From positions 144,342,897 through 144,406,896 of the forward strand of contig NC_081407.1 of the NCBI RefSeq assembly GCF_030272615.1: a DNA stretch of 64,000 bases, in the 5' to 3' direction. Below are positions 1 through 9,545 of this stretch, piece by piece; the first letter of the stretch is position 1, and every line of letters begins with the position of its first letter. The notes beneath the pieces were generated by a model. It saw only the letters and a list, made by a program, of their open reading frames with translations. It was not told the DNA's origin and ran no database searches. The DNA comes from Cryptomeria japonica. Taxonomy: Eukaryota; Streptophyta; Pinopsida; Cupressales; Cupressaceae. A program made the position numbers and the translations under genes.

Positions 1-752
1 CAAGTTGGAGCTTTTGGCGATCTTCTTGAGCAATATTCACAGGTTTTCTAGCATCTTGAGGACCACCATTGTTGCACACTTTTGAACCAGCTCATAATGC
101 CATCTTCACAAGTCTTAGAAGATCATAATCATGGTGAAAATAGTTACCTTGTAGGAGGCTTCAGTCATGGACCGACTGTGAGTTTCTCTCATCCCTTTTC
201 TCTAATCCTGTCTTAGTATTTTGTATTTTGTGATTACTACCTTAGTTTTATCATTTTCTGCATTCACTTTATAGTCTAGTCATTTCTGTGACTTTTCGTA
301 TGGTTTCTATACCTCATTCATATAGGACAACATCGTGTTTTACTTGTGTCTCAGAAAGCTGCGCACTCATCCTCGAGACAAAATCTTAGCAGAGTTGTCT
401 GAAAGTCTCAGTTTGTAGTCTATTAGCTTAATTTATCATTTTCATCCCCTAGCTCACCCTTAACACTAGTTTGGGTGAGGTACTGGAGGGCCAATTTATT
501 CTCTAAGATTCGTCATCCTTGAGGTAGAAAATTTCCTCCATTACAGGGATGCACAACTTGAGTGGAAAAAACTTGTATAATTTTAATATTAGGTTCAAAT
601 GATTAAATGTAAATTTGAAAATATATTAGTTGAATTAGTCTAATTTTCTTGGCTTTGATTTAGAGCAATTGATTTAACTTGATGACTTGCAATAAGAATT
701 TACTCTTCATTGCCTTTGTTTTCTTATTTTTGGTATGTTGCAATAATAATAC
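1..752. other. Unassigned non-coding DNA left of a solo LTR
   Basis: No convincing reading frame, RNA gene or element end is seen. The text is mixed-composition, moderately T-rich and broken by stops in all frames. It may be old LTR-retrotransposon sequence, but no LTR end, primer-binding site or polypurine tract could be placed. The last five bases, AATAC (748-752), are the left target-site duplication of the neighbouring solo LTR. Confidence 0.5.
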
Positions 753-1979
753 TATTGGCTATTTGGAGGAATTGATTATGTGTTGCATTGATGTTTGTCA
801 TTGGTGTCAACACTAGTTGTTTTGTTGTCTATCGGGTTCCGGTAGTGTGGTTGGATTGTGATGAACATACTGAGGATATATTCTGGCTATTGGAATTGGT
901 ATGGACTGATTATTCATGTGTTCCTAATGCATATCATATTCAGTTGGTTCGGGATTTGATGATCCAGATGCTATCATTTGTTCTAGTAAGCCTTTTGGTT
1001 ACCGGTAAGGGTTTTACTGATAGAGCTTTGTTGAATATTTCTTGGTGAATCTGATAAGTGGTGTCAGTGCGGCGTCTAGAAGGTTATCAGGATGTTGATG
1101 CTTATCATGTTTGTGTTCTAGTTGATCAGTGGTTCTAGTTGATTGGTGGTGTTTCATTTGGCTTATGGCGACCTATTTTGGGTCCGGTGTTATTCTGCTA
1201 GGTTATGGACTGGTTTATGTAACGTGTTGGTTGATGCTCCCGATGTGTCACTGGTTGGATTTATTGTTTGGCTTATGTTGTTTCGGTCTTAGGCCGAGTT
1301 GGTTTATCATTTGTTTGCAAGATTATGTAATGGATTTATTGTATTATCTTTTAGGTGGTCGACCTAACTGTTTAGGTCCCGAGTTGGTATAAATCTTATG
1401 TAAGATCTCTTTGTAGATCATGGTATGGGTTATGCGATTATCTGTGTGTGAATAAAGTTGTAATCATATGCAGAGATTTTTGTTGATCATAGGTGATTGA
1501 ATTGGGTTTGTGTAAGAGCTTTAAGACCTCAGTTAGTGAGCTTAACCATAACTGTACTCAAGAATAGGAGATGATATTCTTGCAGTTCATTCATCTTTCC
1601 AAATTGTAGTCTGGATTTCTTTTGTAGTCAGTGAGGCTCATTTGTGATGAGCAGTATGCTCTAGGCTGTTGGCCTTCTTGCATGTGCAAGCCCCTCTTAT
1701 TGTAATCACATACTTATTGTAGAAGTATTATCTGACTACGGGTAGGCTTCCCACCGTGGTTTTTCCCTTTACCGAGGTTTCCATGTACAAATCCTGGTGT
1801 TATGTGTAATGGATGGTTGGTAATTATTCTATGATTTATGTTTGTGCTTAATTGTTATATCCGCTATTCCAGAATTTGGTTTATTTATTCTAGTAAAAGG
1901 TTTTGTATGCTTAAAGTTTTATAATATGTTGACAATTGATTCACCCCCTCCTCTTAGTTGTCCACCGGTTATCCTAACA
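753..1979 (+). mobile_element. Solo LTR of a Ty1/copia element (Copia-1 family)
   Basis: A stand-alone LTR of about 1.23 kb. It begins TATTGGCTATTTGG (degenerate form of TGTTGGC) and ends GGTTATCCTAACA. Read in reverse complement, the end matches the starts of the LTRs at 29779 and 33911 (TGTTAGGATAAC), so it is the same family in the opposite orientation. It is bounded by perfect 5-bp direct repeats AATAC at 748-752 and 1980-1984. There is no primer-binding site or polypurine tract beside it, so it is best read as the product of LTR-LTR recombination that removed the interior. Short open frames inside it are chance. Confidence 0.88.
1388..1394 (+). promoter_or_regulatory. Candidate TATA box of the solo LTR
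   Basis: TATAAAT in the context GAGTTGGTATAAATCTTATG. The same context, GGTTGGTATAAATATGATG, occurs at the equivalent place in both LTRs of Copia-3 (52902 and 57194). Conservation between diverged LTRs supports a U3 promoter element. Activity is not shown. Confidence 0.5.
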
Positions 1980-1984
1980 AATAC

Positions 1985-2281
1985 TCCATGAAACATCATC
2001 TCATTCTTCTCTCGTTCATATGATCACACGACTACATATGTCCACCAAAGTTTTACTCTTGACATACATGTAAACATGGTTAATTTCAACGAACTACTAT
2101 TATTTTTATGTTTATGATTTTAATTTGTTCACTTTGTTGTGATGGGAGATAACCTAATTGAAAGGATAAAAGTCTTTACCATGACAATATTTATATTTAG
2201 TTTTACATATAAATATGTGCATTTTATTTAATATATATTAATACATATTTAATATTTCTATATATTTAATATTTAATATTT
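1985..2281. other. AT-rich spacer
   Basis: Very AT-rich sequence between the solo LTR and a SINE, with runs of TTTAATATTTATAT character toward its right end. No gene or element end is recognised. Confidence 0.5.
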
Positions 2282-2510
2282 ATATGTCCAAGGGGTTGAG
2301 CTTAACTGGTTAAAACACTGGGTTCTCACCGTGGAGACCCAAGTTCAATTCCCAATAGGGACATCTGAAGTGGAATTCTAAGCTGTGAAGGTCTTGGGGT
2401 CAATCTAATCAAACATAATAATAATTATAATTCAAAGATACGTAATGGGGATATTATAATTATAATTCAAAGAGTTCATCAGGCTTCGGCCAATTACTGA
2501 TAAAAAAAAA
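2282..2510 (+). mobile_element. tRNA-derived SINE
   Basis: The head has an RNA polymerase III-like A box (TGAGCTTAACTGG, 2295-2307) and a B box (GTTCAATTCCC, 2343-2353) at tRNA-like spacing, followed by a unique body. It ends in a conserved tail, GGCTTCGGCC (2482-2491), then ATTACTGATAAAAAAAA. The minus-strand SINE at 13880-14008 has the same organisation and a similar tail. It would be transcribed from its internal promoter and mobilised in trans by a LINE; this copy has no coding capacity. Lack of a folded cloverleaf and its length argue against a functional tRNA gene. Confidence 0.72.
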
Positions 2511-2533
2511 TAAATTAATATTTATATATTCAC

Positions 2534-2567
<34 letters not shown>
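2534..2567. repeat. (TAA)n microsatellite
   Basis: About eleven uninterrupted TAA units, lying between the SINE tail and a second tail-like segment. It probably grew from an A-rich retroposon tail. Confidence 0.9.
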
Positions 2568-2612
2568 TCAAAATATTGCGGCTACGGTCTATTACCTATC
2601 AAAAAAAATAAA
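2568..2612 (+). repeat. Second SINE-type 3' tail copy
   Basis: GCGGCTACGGTCTATTACC followed by TATCAAAAAAAATAA repeats, in diverged form, the tail of the SINE just upstream. It is probably a very short, 5'-truncated second retroposon or a duplicated tail. Confidence 0.5.
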
Positions 2613-2983
2613 TATTAAAGTTAAGTAAATATTATGTATATATCTTATATTTATTTGAATATTTGTTCCTTAATTTAATATTGAATTTAAATTGTATATT
2701 AATATATTAGATATTTATATTATTTTAACTAATATTAATTATATTAAAATAAAGATATTTTTATTTAAAAAATGATTCACAAATCTATGTAATATTTCAC
2801 AACAACAAATTAAATATAGTGAAAAATAAGTTAGAAAATTAAAGGGTGAATTCTCTCTATGGGATGAAATATTTGCAAGTTTTGATGTAAATATATATAA
2901 AAAAATTGAAATAAGATAATTAAATTTTATTATTGTTTAATTTTATTTATATAATATTATATTATAATTATACCATATATAAA
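2613..2983. other. AT-rich spacer
   Basis: Strongly AT-rich sequence without recognisable coding or RNA signal; nothing further could be assigned. Confidence 0.6.
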
Positions 2984-3227
2984 TAGTTAATTATATAAAC
3001 AAGTGAATGTAGTTTCTGGATTTAATTGTGTACAAGTTTTTGCATCAACATTTCGGATCACACTCCATGATCCATCATTTTTTTGGTTGTCTTCATCCTG
3101 ATAATGGATCATGGAGTGTGATTCGAAAAGTTGATGCAAAAACTTGTACACAATTAAATCCAGAAAGTACATTCTCTTGTTTATATGATGGATTGTGGAA
3201 ATCTCTTAGAACTTAGTTAATTATATA
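2984..3227. repeat. Long inverted repeat (hairpin) flanked by 14-bp direct repeats
   Basis: Two 83-nt arms, 2993-3075 and 3104-3186, are reverse complements with only four mismatches by direct comparison, around a 28-nt loop (3076-3103). The unit is flanked by the 14-bp direct repeat TAGTTAATTATATA at 2984-2997 and 3214-3227; the left copy overlaps the arm by five bases. The short open frames seen on both strands are mirror images caused by this symmetry. It could be a foldback element, a retroposed inverted duplication, or a young small-RNA hairpin locus. No transposase terminus is recognised. Confidence 0.85.
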
Positions 3228-3346
3228 CTGAGAAAATTTATAAAGATTATTTTTACTTTCAAAACTTGAATAAATTTTATATTATCGGTATAATAAATAT
3301 AACATATAATAAGAAATTATATATTTAAATTTTTTAATTTTTAATT

Positions 3347-3363
3347 TATTTTAATATCTATTA

Positions 3364-3372
<9 letters not shown>
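3347..3372. repeat. Left fragment of a split target duplication
   Basis: Contains the 20-mer AATATCTATTATATTATTAT (3353-3372), which recurs exactly at 14078-14097 and 26448-26467. The match with the right-hand copy extends six bases further left. Its position at the left edge of the LINE block and the repeats at the block's other edges suggest insertion-generated duplications. Confidence 0.6.
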
Positions 3373-3394
<22 letters not shown>

Positions 3395-3430
3395 TTTGAT
3401 CGATAAAAGGCCGAGGCCAAAGAATTTTAT

Positions 3431-4309
3431 TAATTTTAAAAAATAGATAGAGTTACATTTACACCTCCATTCGGTGTGGGCACCGGTAGGAAAGAATGGA
3501 GGGAAGAAAACCTCCGGTCTAGCCCAGATCCCTCAATGATCAGAAAAAATTAAGAATGTGATACAAAATGGAGATACAAGATCACAAAGGGAACTTGTCC
3601 AAAATAATGAAGATTGTCTATAGAAATCCTCTGTGTAAAGTTGAGCATCAGATTGCCCATTTCTTGGGGTGATGTTGCCATTTGTGGGCGATAGTTCTTG
3701 CTATTCCTGAAACACAGGGTTAAGCATGCTCTGCTCCATATGCTGCACAAAATCTTGAGAAAATATCTCACCAGAATGTTAGGAAAAGGAAAATCGAACA
3801 GGTCAACTTATACAATATATCATACTTGCGTGGATGGTCACCCTGTTAGGATACACAACTCAAAATATTAGTCTCAAAAAATCTCCAGAAACATAATGCA
3901 AGAGTGATTACCCATCAGAGAGCATAAACTCAATAAATATTAACGAGGCAAATTCCATAAGTATTCCTGCAAAGAGATCGCAGGGAGCTACCATCTTAAA
4001 GAATATACACAGCTTAACAAGATTACGAAGCTAAGTTAAAGCAACCTAGAGACATTAAAGCCTGGAAGCTTCTTAAGAACAAAACAAGAGATAAAACATC
4101 AAGAATATAGGGGACCAAAAAGGTAAAATAGAGATGATGATAGCTAGGTAAGTGTTAGTCCTAAAAGAAGGCAATAGCTACATAAATAATAATACCTATA
4201 TATCTGTGATCACATATATCCGGGAGCGAGATATGCCAACACGTTTATATACCTATGCTCATTAATGTAAGGTATTGCCTCCTTCTAGTCTTAAAGCTTA
4301 TCCTAGCAG
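3431..4309. other. Unassigned DNA between LINE-like tail and tandem array
   Basis: No recognisable protein or RNA gene. A 73-codon open frame on the minus strand (3550-3771) resembles nothing I know and lacks supporting signals. The stretch may be LINE-A 3' untranslated sequence. Confidence 0.4.
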
Positions 4310-7143
4310 AGCGGCAATGAACTTCAGAAAAGACTCATCGAAGACAGTAATTCCATCGACAAAAGATAACGAGGAGAGCAAAGATGGTTTTCATCAACGG
4401 GAAAAGGTATTCGAGGAGATAATACCATCGGTGTAACATAAAAAGGGCTCACCGAAAGGAAAGTTCTCATCGAAAGAATAATGTCGATCAGACAAAAGGA
4501 AGCTACATCGATAAAGATATCGATAAGGAAATAGGTATCGAGGACGCTAAAAGGCATGCCTTCGATACGCATGGTTTCACCGATGCACCTTTATCGGTGG
4601 AAGATGATAAGGGAGGATAAAGAAAGGCTTCAGTGAGACAATAGATCCATTCATCGATAGGGCATGACGATTTCGATGGAAGAAGTGTTTCGGTGGAAAA
4701 AAGGTCACTGAAGCCCAAGGTTTCTTCGACATAAAAACCCAATGGATATTAGATAGGTATCGGCGAGGAAACAACCATAGTGACCGAATACAGTATTCTG
4801 ATGAAAGAAGGATTATTTGTGAAGTTAAATTATAAAAGCCCCCTATTGTTAAAAGAAATTGTCATTTTCATTAATACAATGGTAGCCCACAAGTCATCAA
4901 GCGGGTGTAATAGCATCCTATTTAAGATATCCGGGTTCAAATAATATCGATGAGACCCAATGATGTCTCATCGATATAGAAGGGCCATTGAAGAAAGGAA
5001 GTGCCGATGAACTTCAAAAAAGACTCATCGAAGACAGTAATTCCATCGATAAAAGATATCGAGGAAAGTAGAGATGGTTTTTATTGACGGGAAAAGGTCT
5101 TCGAGGAGATAGTACCATCGGTGTAACATAATCACCAAAAGGAATGCTCTCATCGAAAGAATAAAGTCGATCAAACAAAAGGAAGCTACATCGATAAAAT
5201 ATATCAATGAGGAAATAGGTTTTGAGGAAGCAAAAAGACATGCCTCCGATACGCATGGTTTCACCGATGTGACTTTATCGGTGAAGGATGATAATACCGA
5301 TGAGACTCAACAATGTCTTCATCGATATAGAAGGGCCATCGAAGAAAGGAAGCGTCGATGAACTTCAGAAAAGACTCATCAAAGACAGAAATTCCATCGA
5401 AAAAAGATATCAAGGAAAGTGGAGATGGTTTTCATCGACAGGAAAAGGTCTACGAGGAGATAATACCATCGATGTAACTTCTCATTGAAAGAATAAAGTT
5501 GATCAGACAAAAGGAGGCTACCTCGATAAAAGATATCGATGAGGAAATAGGTTTCGAGGAGGCTAAAAGGCATGCCTCCGATACGCATTGTTTCACCGAT
5601 GCGACTTTATCAGTGGAAGATGATAAGGGAGGATAAAGAAAGGCTTCGGTGAGACAATAGATCCATTCACCGACAGGGCATGATGATTTCGATGGAAGAA
5701 GTGTTTTGGTGGAGAAAATAAAGGAGGTCACCGAAGCCCACAGTTTCTTCGACATAAAAACCCACTGGATATCAGATAGGTATCGGTGAGGAAACAAACA
5801 TAGTGACCGAATATAGTATTTCAATGAAAGAAGGATTATCTATGGAGTTAAATTATAAAATCCCCCTATTGTTAAAAGAATTATCATTTTCATTAATACC
5901 ATGGTAGCCCACAAGTCATCAAGCGGGTGTAATAGCATCCTATTTAAGATATCTGGGTTCAAATAATATCGATGAGACCCAAAGATGTCTCATAGATATA
6001 GAAGGGACATCGAAGAAAGGAAGCGCCGATGAACTTCAGAAAAGACTTATTGAGGACAAAAATTTCATCGACAAAAGATATCGAGGAAAGCGGAGATGGT
6101 TTTCATCAACGGGAAGGTCTACGAGGAGATAGTACCATCAATGTAACTTCTCACGGAAAGGAATGTTCTCATCGAAAGAAAAATGTCGATCAGACAAAAG
6201 AAGGCTACATCGATAAAAGATATCGATGAGGAAATAGGTTTCGAGGAGGCAAAAAGGCATGCCTCCGATATGCATGGTTTCACCGATGCGACTTTATTGG
6301 TGGAAGATGATAAGGGAAGAAAAAGAAACGCTTTGGTGAGACAATAGAGCCATTCACCGACAGGGCATGATGATTTCGATGGAAGAAGTGTTTCAGTGGA
6401 GAAAATAAAGGAGGTCACCGAAGGCCGCGGTTTCTTCGACATAAAAACCTGATGGATATCATATAGGTATCGGTGAGGAAACAACCATAGTGACCGAATA
6501 TAGTATTTCAATGAAAGAAGGATTATCTATGAAGTTAAATTATAAAAGCCTCCTATTGTTAAAAGAAATAATATCGATGAGACCCAACGATGTCTCATCG
6601 ATATAGAAGGGCCATCGAAGAAAGGAAGCACCGATGAACTTCAGAAAAGACTCATCGAAGACAGTAATTCCATCGACAAAAGATATCAAGGAAAGCGGAG
6701 ATGGTTTTTATTGACAGGAAAAGGTCTTCAAGGAGATAGTACCCTCGGTGTAACATAAAAAGGACACACCAAAAGAAATGTTCTCATCGAAAGAATAAAG
6801 TCGATCAGACAAAAGGAAGCTACATCAATAAAAGATATCGATGAGGAAATAGGTTTCGAGGAAGCGAAAAGGCATGCCTCTAATACACATGGTTTCACCG
6901 ATGTGACTTTGTTGGTGGAGGATGATAAGGGAGGATAAAGAAAGGCTTCGGTGAGATAATAAATCCATTCACTGACAGGGCATGATGATTTCGATGGAAG
7001 AAGTGTTTCGGTGGAAAAAATAAAGGAGGTCACCGAAGCCCGAGGTTTCTTCGACATAAAACCCAATGGATAACAGATAGGTATCAGTGAGGAAACATCC
7101 ATAGTGACTGAATACAGTATTTTGATGCGAGAAGGATACATGC
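4310..7143. repeat. Tandem array of long, irregular repeat units
   Basis: At least five head-to-tail units. The anchor ACTTCAGAAAAGACTCATCG and its variants begin at 4321, 5011, 5362, 6033 and 6638, giving spacings of about 690, 351, 671 and 605 bp. Full units have an A module rich in ATCGATGA/CACCGATG words and a B module with TTAAATTATAAAAG (near 4825, 5848 and 6534). The second unit lacks B and the fourth has a shortened B. Unit junctions carry a short hairpin around ATATCGATGAGAC. Overlapping open frames on the minus strand are repeat artefacts with no known domain. Array origin (satellite-like or tandem LTR remnant) is unresolved. Confidence 0.82.
4944..4977. repeat. Perfect 13-bp hairpin at a unit junction
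   Basis: ATATCGATGAGAC (4944-4956), an 8-nt loop, then its exact reverse complement (4965-4977). Related but imperfect forms mark the other junctions near 5290, 5965 and 6568. Confidence 0.85.
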
Positions 7144-7234
7144 GTCGAGAGTGCTTATCTATCCTAGATAATTCATGAAAGGGTCCTGGGCTGCAAGAAT
7201 GTGAGATAAAACCTTCATATGTGTATATATAAGG

Positions 7235-7245
<11 letters not shown>

Positions 7246-7304
<59 letters not shown>
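7246..7304. repeat. (TG)n microsatellite
   Basis: About 29 uninterrupted TG units preceded by an AT-repeat stretch. On the minus strand it is a CA repeat downstream of the LINE-A coding region. A histidine/threonine-repeat open frame through it is an artefact. Confidence 0.97.
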
Positions 7305-7305
<1 letters not shown>

Positions 7306-7719
7306 GATGAGAGGCTGAATATGAGGATGGATGACTGAATCAAGGTGAGGGTCTGAAAATGAAAGTTCCCAGATAAGTATATACAAAAATATTAGATGAG
7401 GGGCCTCTCCTTGGGCTAAAGGATGGAAGACTAAATGGGTATGAAGGAGAGGAATAAAATCTATGATTGAGATTTGTTTTTTAATGATTATATCTGACCA
7501 TGGATTGAGCCTAACTACCTGAGTTAGAGTTTGGGAGAACATATATATGGGCATATTTAAACTGAATGTTTGTCTGAGTATCTATATGTAAATACCGGGG
7601 GCAAGAAGAGGAATAAATAAGGGGGTTAAAATAGAGTCTGGGCAAGAGAAACATAAGGGGATGAAAGGAGAAACATGCTAATGACCACTTAGGACACAAA
7701 AACAAAAGAGGGGGTTGCC
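7305..7719 (-). other. Probable LINE-A 3' untranslated sequence
   Basis: Non-coding stretch directly downstream (minus strand) of the RNase H stop. No domain, poly(A) tail or polyadenylation signal is recognised. Assigned to LINE-A by position only. Confidence 0.4.
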
Positions 7720-8130
7720 TTAAGTTGGCACAGATAGGAGATTGATGCCATCGGCTCCCAAGTTGGCCAACTCATCTGCTCTTTTATTGCCCTCCCTATA
7801 AATATGATTGACTGTGAACCTATCAAAATCTCTGCATAAGTCAAGAGCTTTTGATAGCAAAGTATTTAGTCTCCAATTAGGCATACTACCTTTCCTCAGA
7901 GCATTGACAATTATAGCCGAATCTCCTTCAATTTCCAAGCTCTTGACTCCTAGTTTCCTACATAAATGCAGACCCTCCACCAGGGCCATAAGTTCCACCC
8001 AATTGTTGGTGTTGATTCCAAATAGAGAGGCAAGGGTTGCTAGTTCATTGCCTTCCCAATTATGAACAACACATCCTATCCCTGCTTGCCCTGGGTTGCC
8101 ACGGGATGCCCCATCAAAGTTTAGCTTCAC
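7720..8130 (-). pseudogene. LINE-A ORF2 C-terminal RNase H domain
   Basis: 136 open codons match the plant-type RNase H fused to LINE ORF2 proteins, which removes the RNA strand of RNA/DNA hybrids. All four acidic positions are visible: D in NFDGASRGNPG, E in WVELMAL, D in EGDSAIIV and D in NKRADELAN; H of NHIYREGN is also present. The domain is the last of ORF2 and ends at a stop. It shares its frame with the zinc-knuckle segment upstream, but that frame differs from the reverse transcriptase segment, so it is part of a broken ORF2 rather than a separate host RNase H. Confidence 0.88.
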
Positions 8131-8229
8131 CCAACCTTCACTTGGGGGCTACCATCTGCATGCATCCCTTGATCGAAGACTTACAATAGGACCATCTCCT
8201 ACAAAGGGAGGAAAGGATAAGACTTCCCA

Positions 8230-8883
8230 TCATTTTTTCATCTTTTCATCCCAATAAGTGATAGAGGCATTCTTCAATGTGCCTAATGACAGTCGGTTGT
8301 TCATGAGCTTAGTGATAGCTGACTCTATCCTATTAATGATTCTGGGAACCTCTAGTTTTTCATTTTTAAAGAGACGTCTATTTCTCTCCTTCCATAGTTC
8401 CCACATAATGGAAGAAGGAAGAGCTTTCCATAAACCTTCAAAGAGACAGCCACGCTTGAGAAGAGGCCATGCCTTGAGCATTCCAAAGATGGTGTGGGGG
8501 AAGGCCGCAGACCATTCAAGTTTGTTGGTGAACCAGATCCAACATTTGTGAGGAAAGGAGTAGTTAAGGAGGATATGATTGGTGTCTTCCTTGTCTGCCT
8601 CACAAAGAGGACATCTACTAGGGCCCTCATACCCCATTCTTCTAAATTTGTCCGCAGTTAGGAGCTTGTTCTGAACCACAAGCCAGAAGAAGATACCTGC
8701 CTTAGGTAGACAATATTTATCCCAACAAAGTTTCAAGGGAAGCTCAATCATAGGTCTTATAAATGATTTGGAGATGAGAGAGTACCCATCCTTGGAGTTG
8801 TATTCTCCTCTTAGGGAGCCATCCCAGATGAGCTTGTTCTCATTCTGACCTAAGGCAATGTTCCTTGATTTAAGAATTGCCAT
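8230..8883 (-). pseudogene. LINE-A ORF2 zinc-binding (zf-RVT) segment
   Basis: 217 open codons with the plant LINE zf-RVT pattern: KAGIFFWLVVQNKLLTADKF, then CPLCEADKEDTNHILL, with Tyr where the usual final Cys would be (NYSF). This domain lies between reverse transcriptase and RNase H in plant L1 elements and probably aids RNA binding. The frame is the same as the RNase H segment downstream and shifted relative to the RT segment upstream. The first methionine of the open stretch is not a real start. Confidence 0.85.
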
Positions 8884-9545
8884 AAGTTTTTGTTTATCCT
8901 TTACCGGGATATCCTATCTTCCTTCTCGATCCACTGCCAACCAACCCCATCCTTTGAAGGGGAGATATAGTTGTTTAACAGGGGTCCTCTATGAGATTCA
9001 AGAAGGATACGAGTAGCACCAAAGTCATGGATATTATCAATAGTCTTATATCCACCCCATGAATCCGACCAGAAAAGAGCTTTATCCCCGGACCCCAGGT
9101 TCCAAGTAAGTCCGTCTGAGATAATCCTCCTGCAGTCTAATATAAAATTCCATAGGCAGGACCCTCTAGGAGGGTTTGTTTCTCTGAAGATTTGGATAGG
9201 ATTCCCTCCATTAAGGTATTTGTGGTGCAACAAGCAAGCCCATTTGAGGTGGGGGGTTTTGAACATCCTCTAGACCAACTTGGCACCCAAGGCTTTGCCC
9301 TGATCAGGAAGGTTTTTAATGCCAATTCCTCCTTCTTCTTTAGGTTTGCATATCTTGTCCCAGGATATGAGTGATATTTTATGATTGTCATTAGTACCTT
9401 GCCAAAAGAAAGTCCTGAGATGCTTGTTGAGCTCTGCAAGTTTAGAAGAAGATAAATGTTGACAGGAGAGCTAGTAAATAGGCATAGCTGACAAGACCGA
9501 TCTAACCAAGGTTGCTCTACCTGTAGATGAGAGCCATTTTCCTTT
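8884..9545 (-). pseudogene. LINE-A ORF2 RT thumb/connection segment
   Basis: Conceptual translation follows the reverse transcriptase: KWLSSTGRATLVRSVLSAMP, LISWDKICKPKEEGGIGIKN, then LKWACLLHHKYLNGG and SCLWNFILDCRRIISDGL. These are typical plant LINE sequences between the palm and the zinc domain. The segment keeps the frame of the RT but is interrupted by stops; the last open part is 8901-9266. Confidence 0.8.

Noticed and set aside
788-1392. Two hydrophobic open frames of 86 and 87 codons as possible membrane proteins
   Set aside because: They lie inside the solo LTR, have no family resemblance, and similar frames arise at the same place in the Copia-3 LTRs.
2282-2360. A tRNA gene
   Set aside because: A- and B-box-like words are present but no cloverleaf stem set is seen, and the unit continues into a SINE body and tail.
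2987-3216. Two overlapping small genes on opposite strands with similar proteins
   Set aside because: The similarity is produced by the hairpin's inverted symmetry; neither frame has coding support.
4324-7141. A family of related minus-strand proteins of 80-137 residues
   Set aside because: They are the same frame through successive units of a tandem array, with no known domain and unit-to-unit stops.
7159-7554. A His/Thr-repeat protein
   Set aside because: The repeat is the translation of a TG/CA microsatellite.
7720-8130. A stand-alone host RNase H gene
   Set aside because: It is in frame with the LINE zinc segment and at the expected C-terminal place of LINE-A ORF2.
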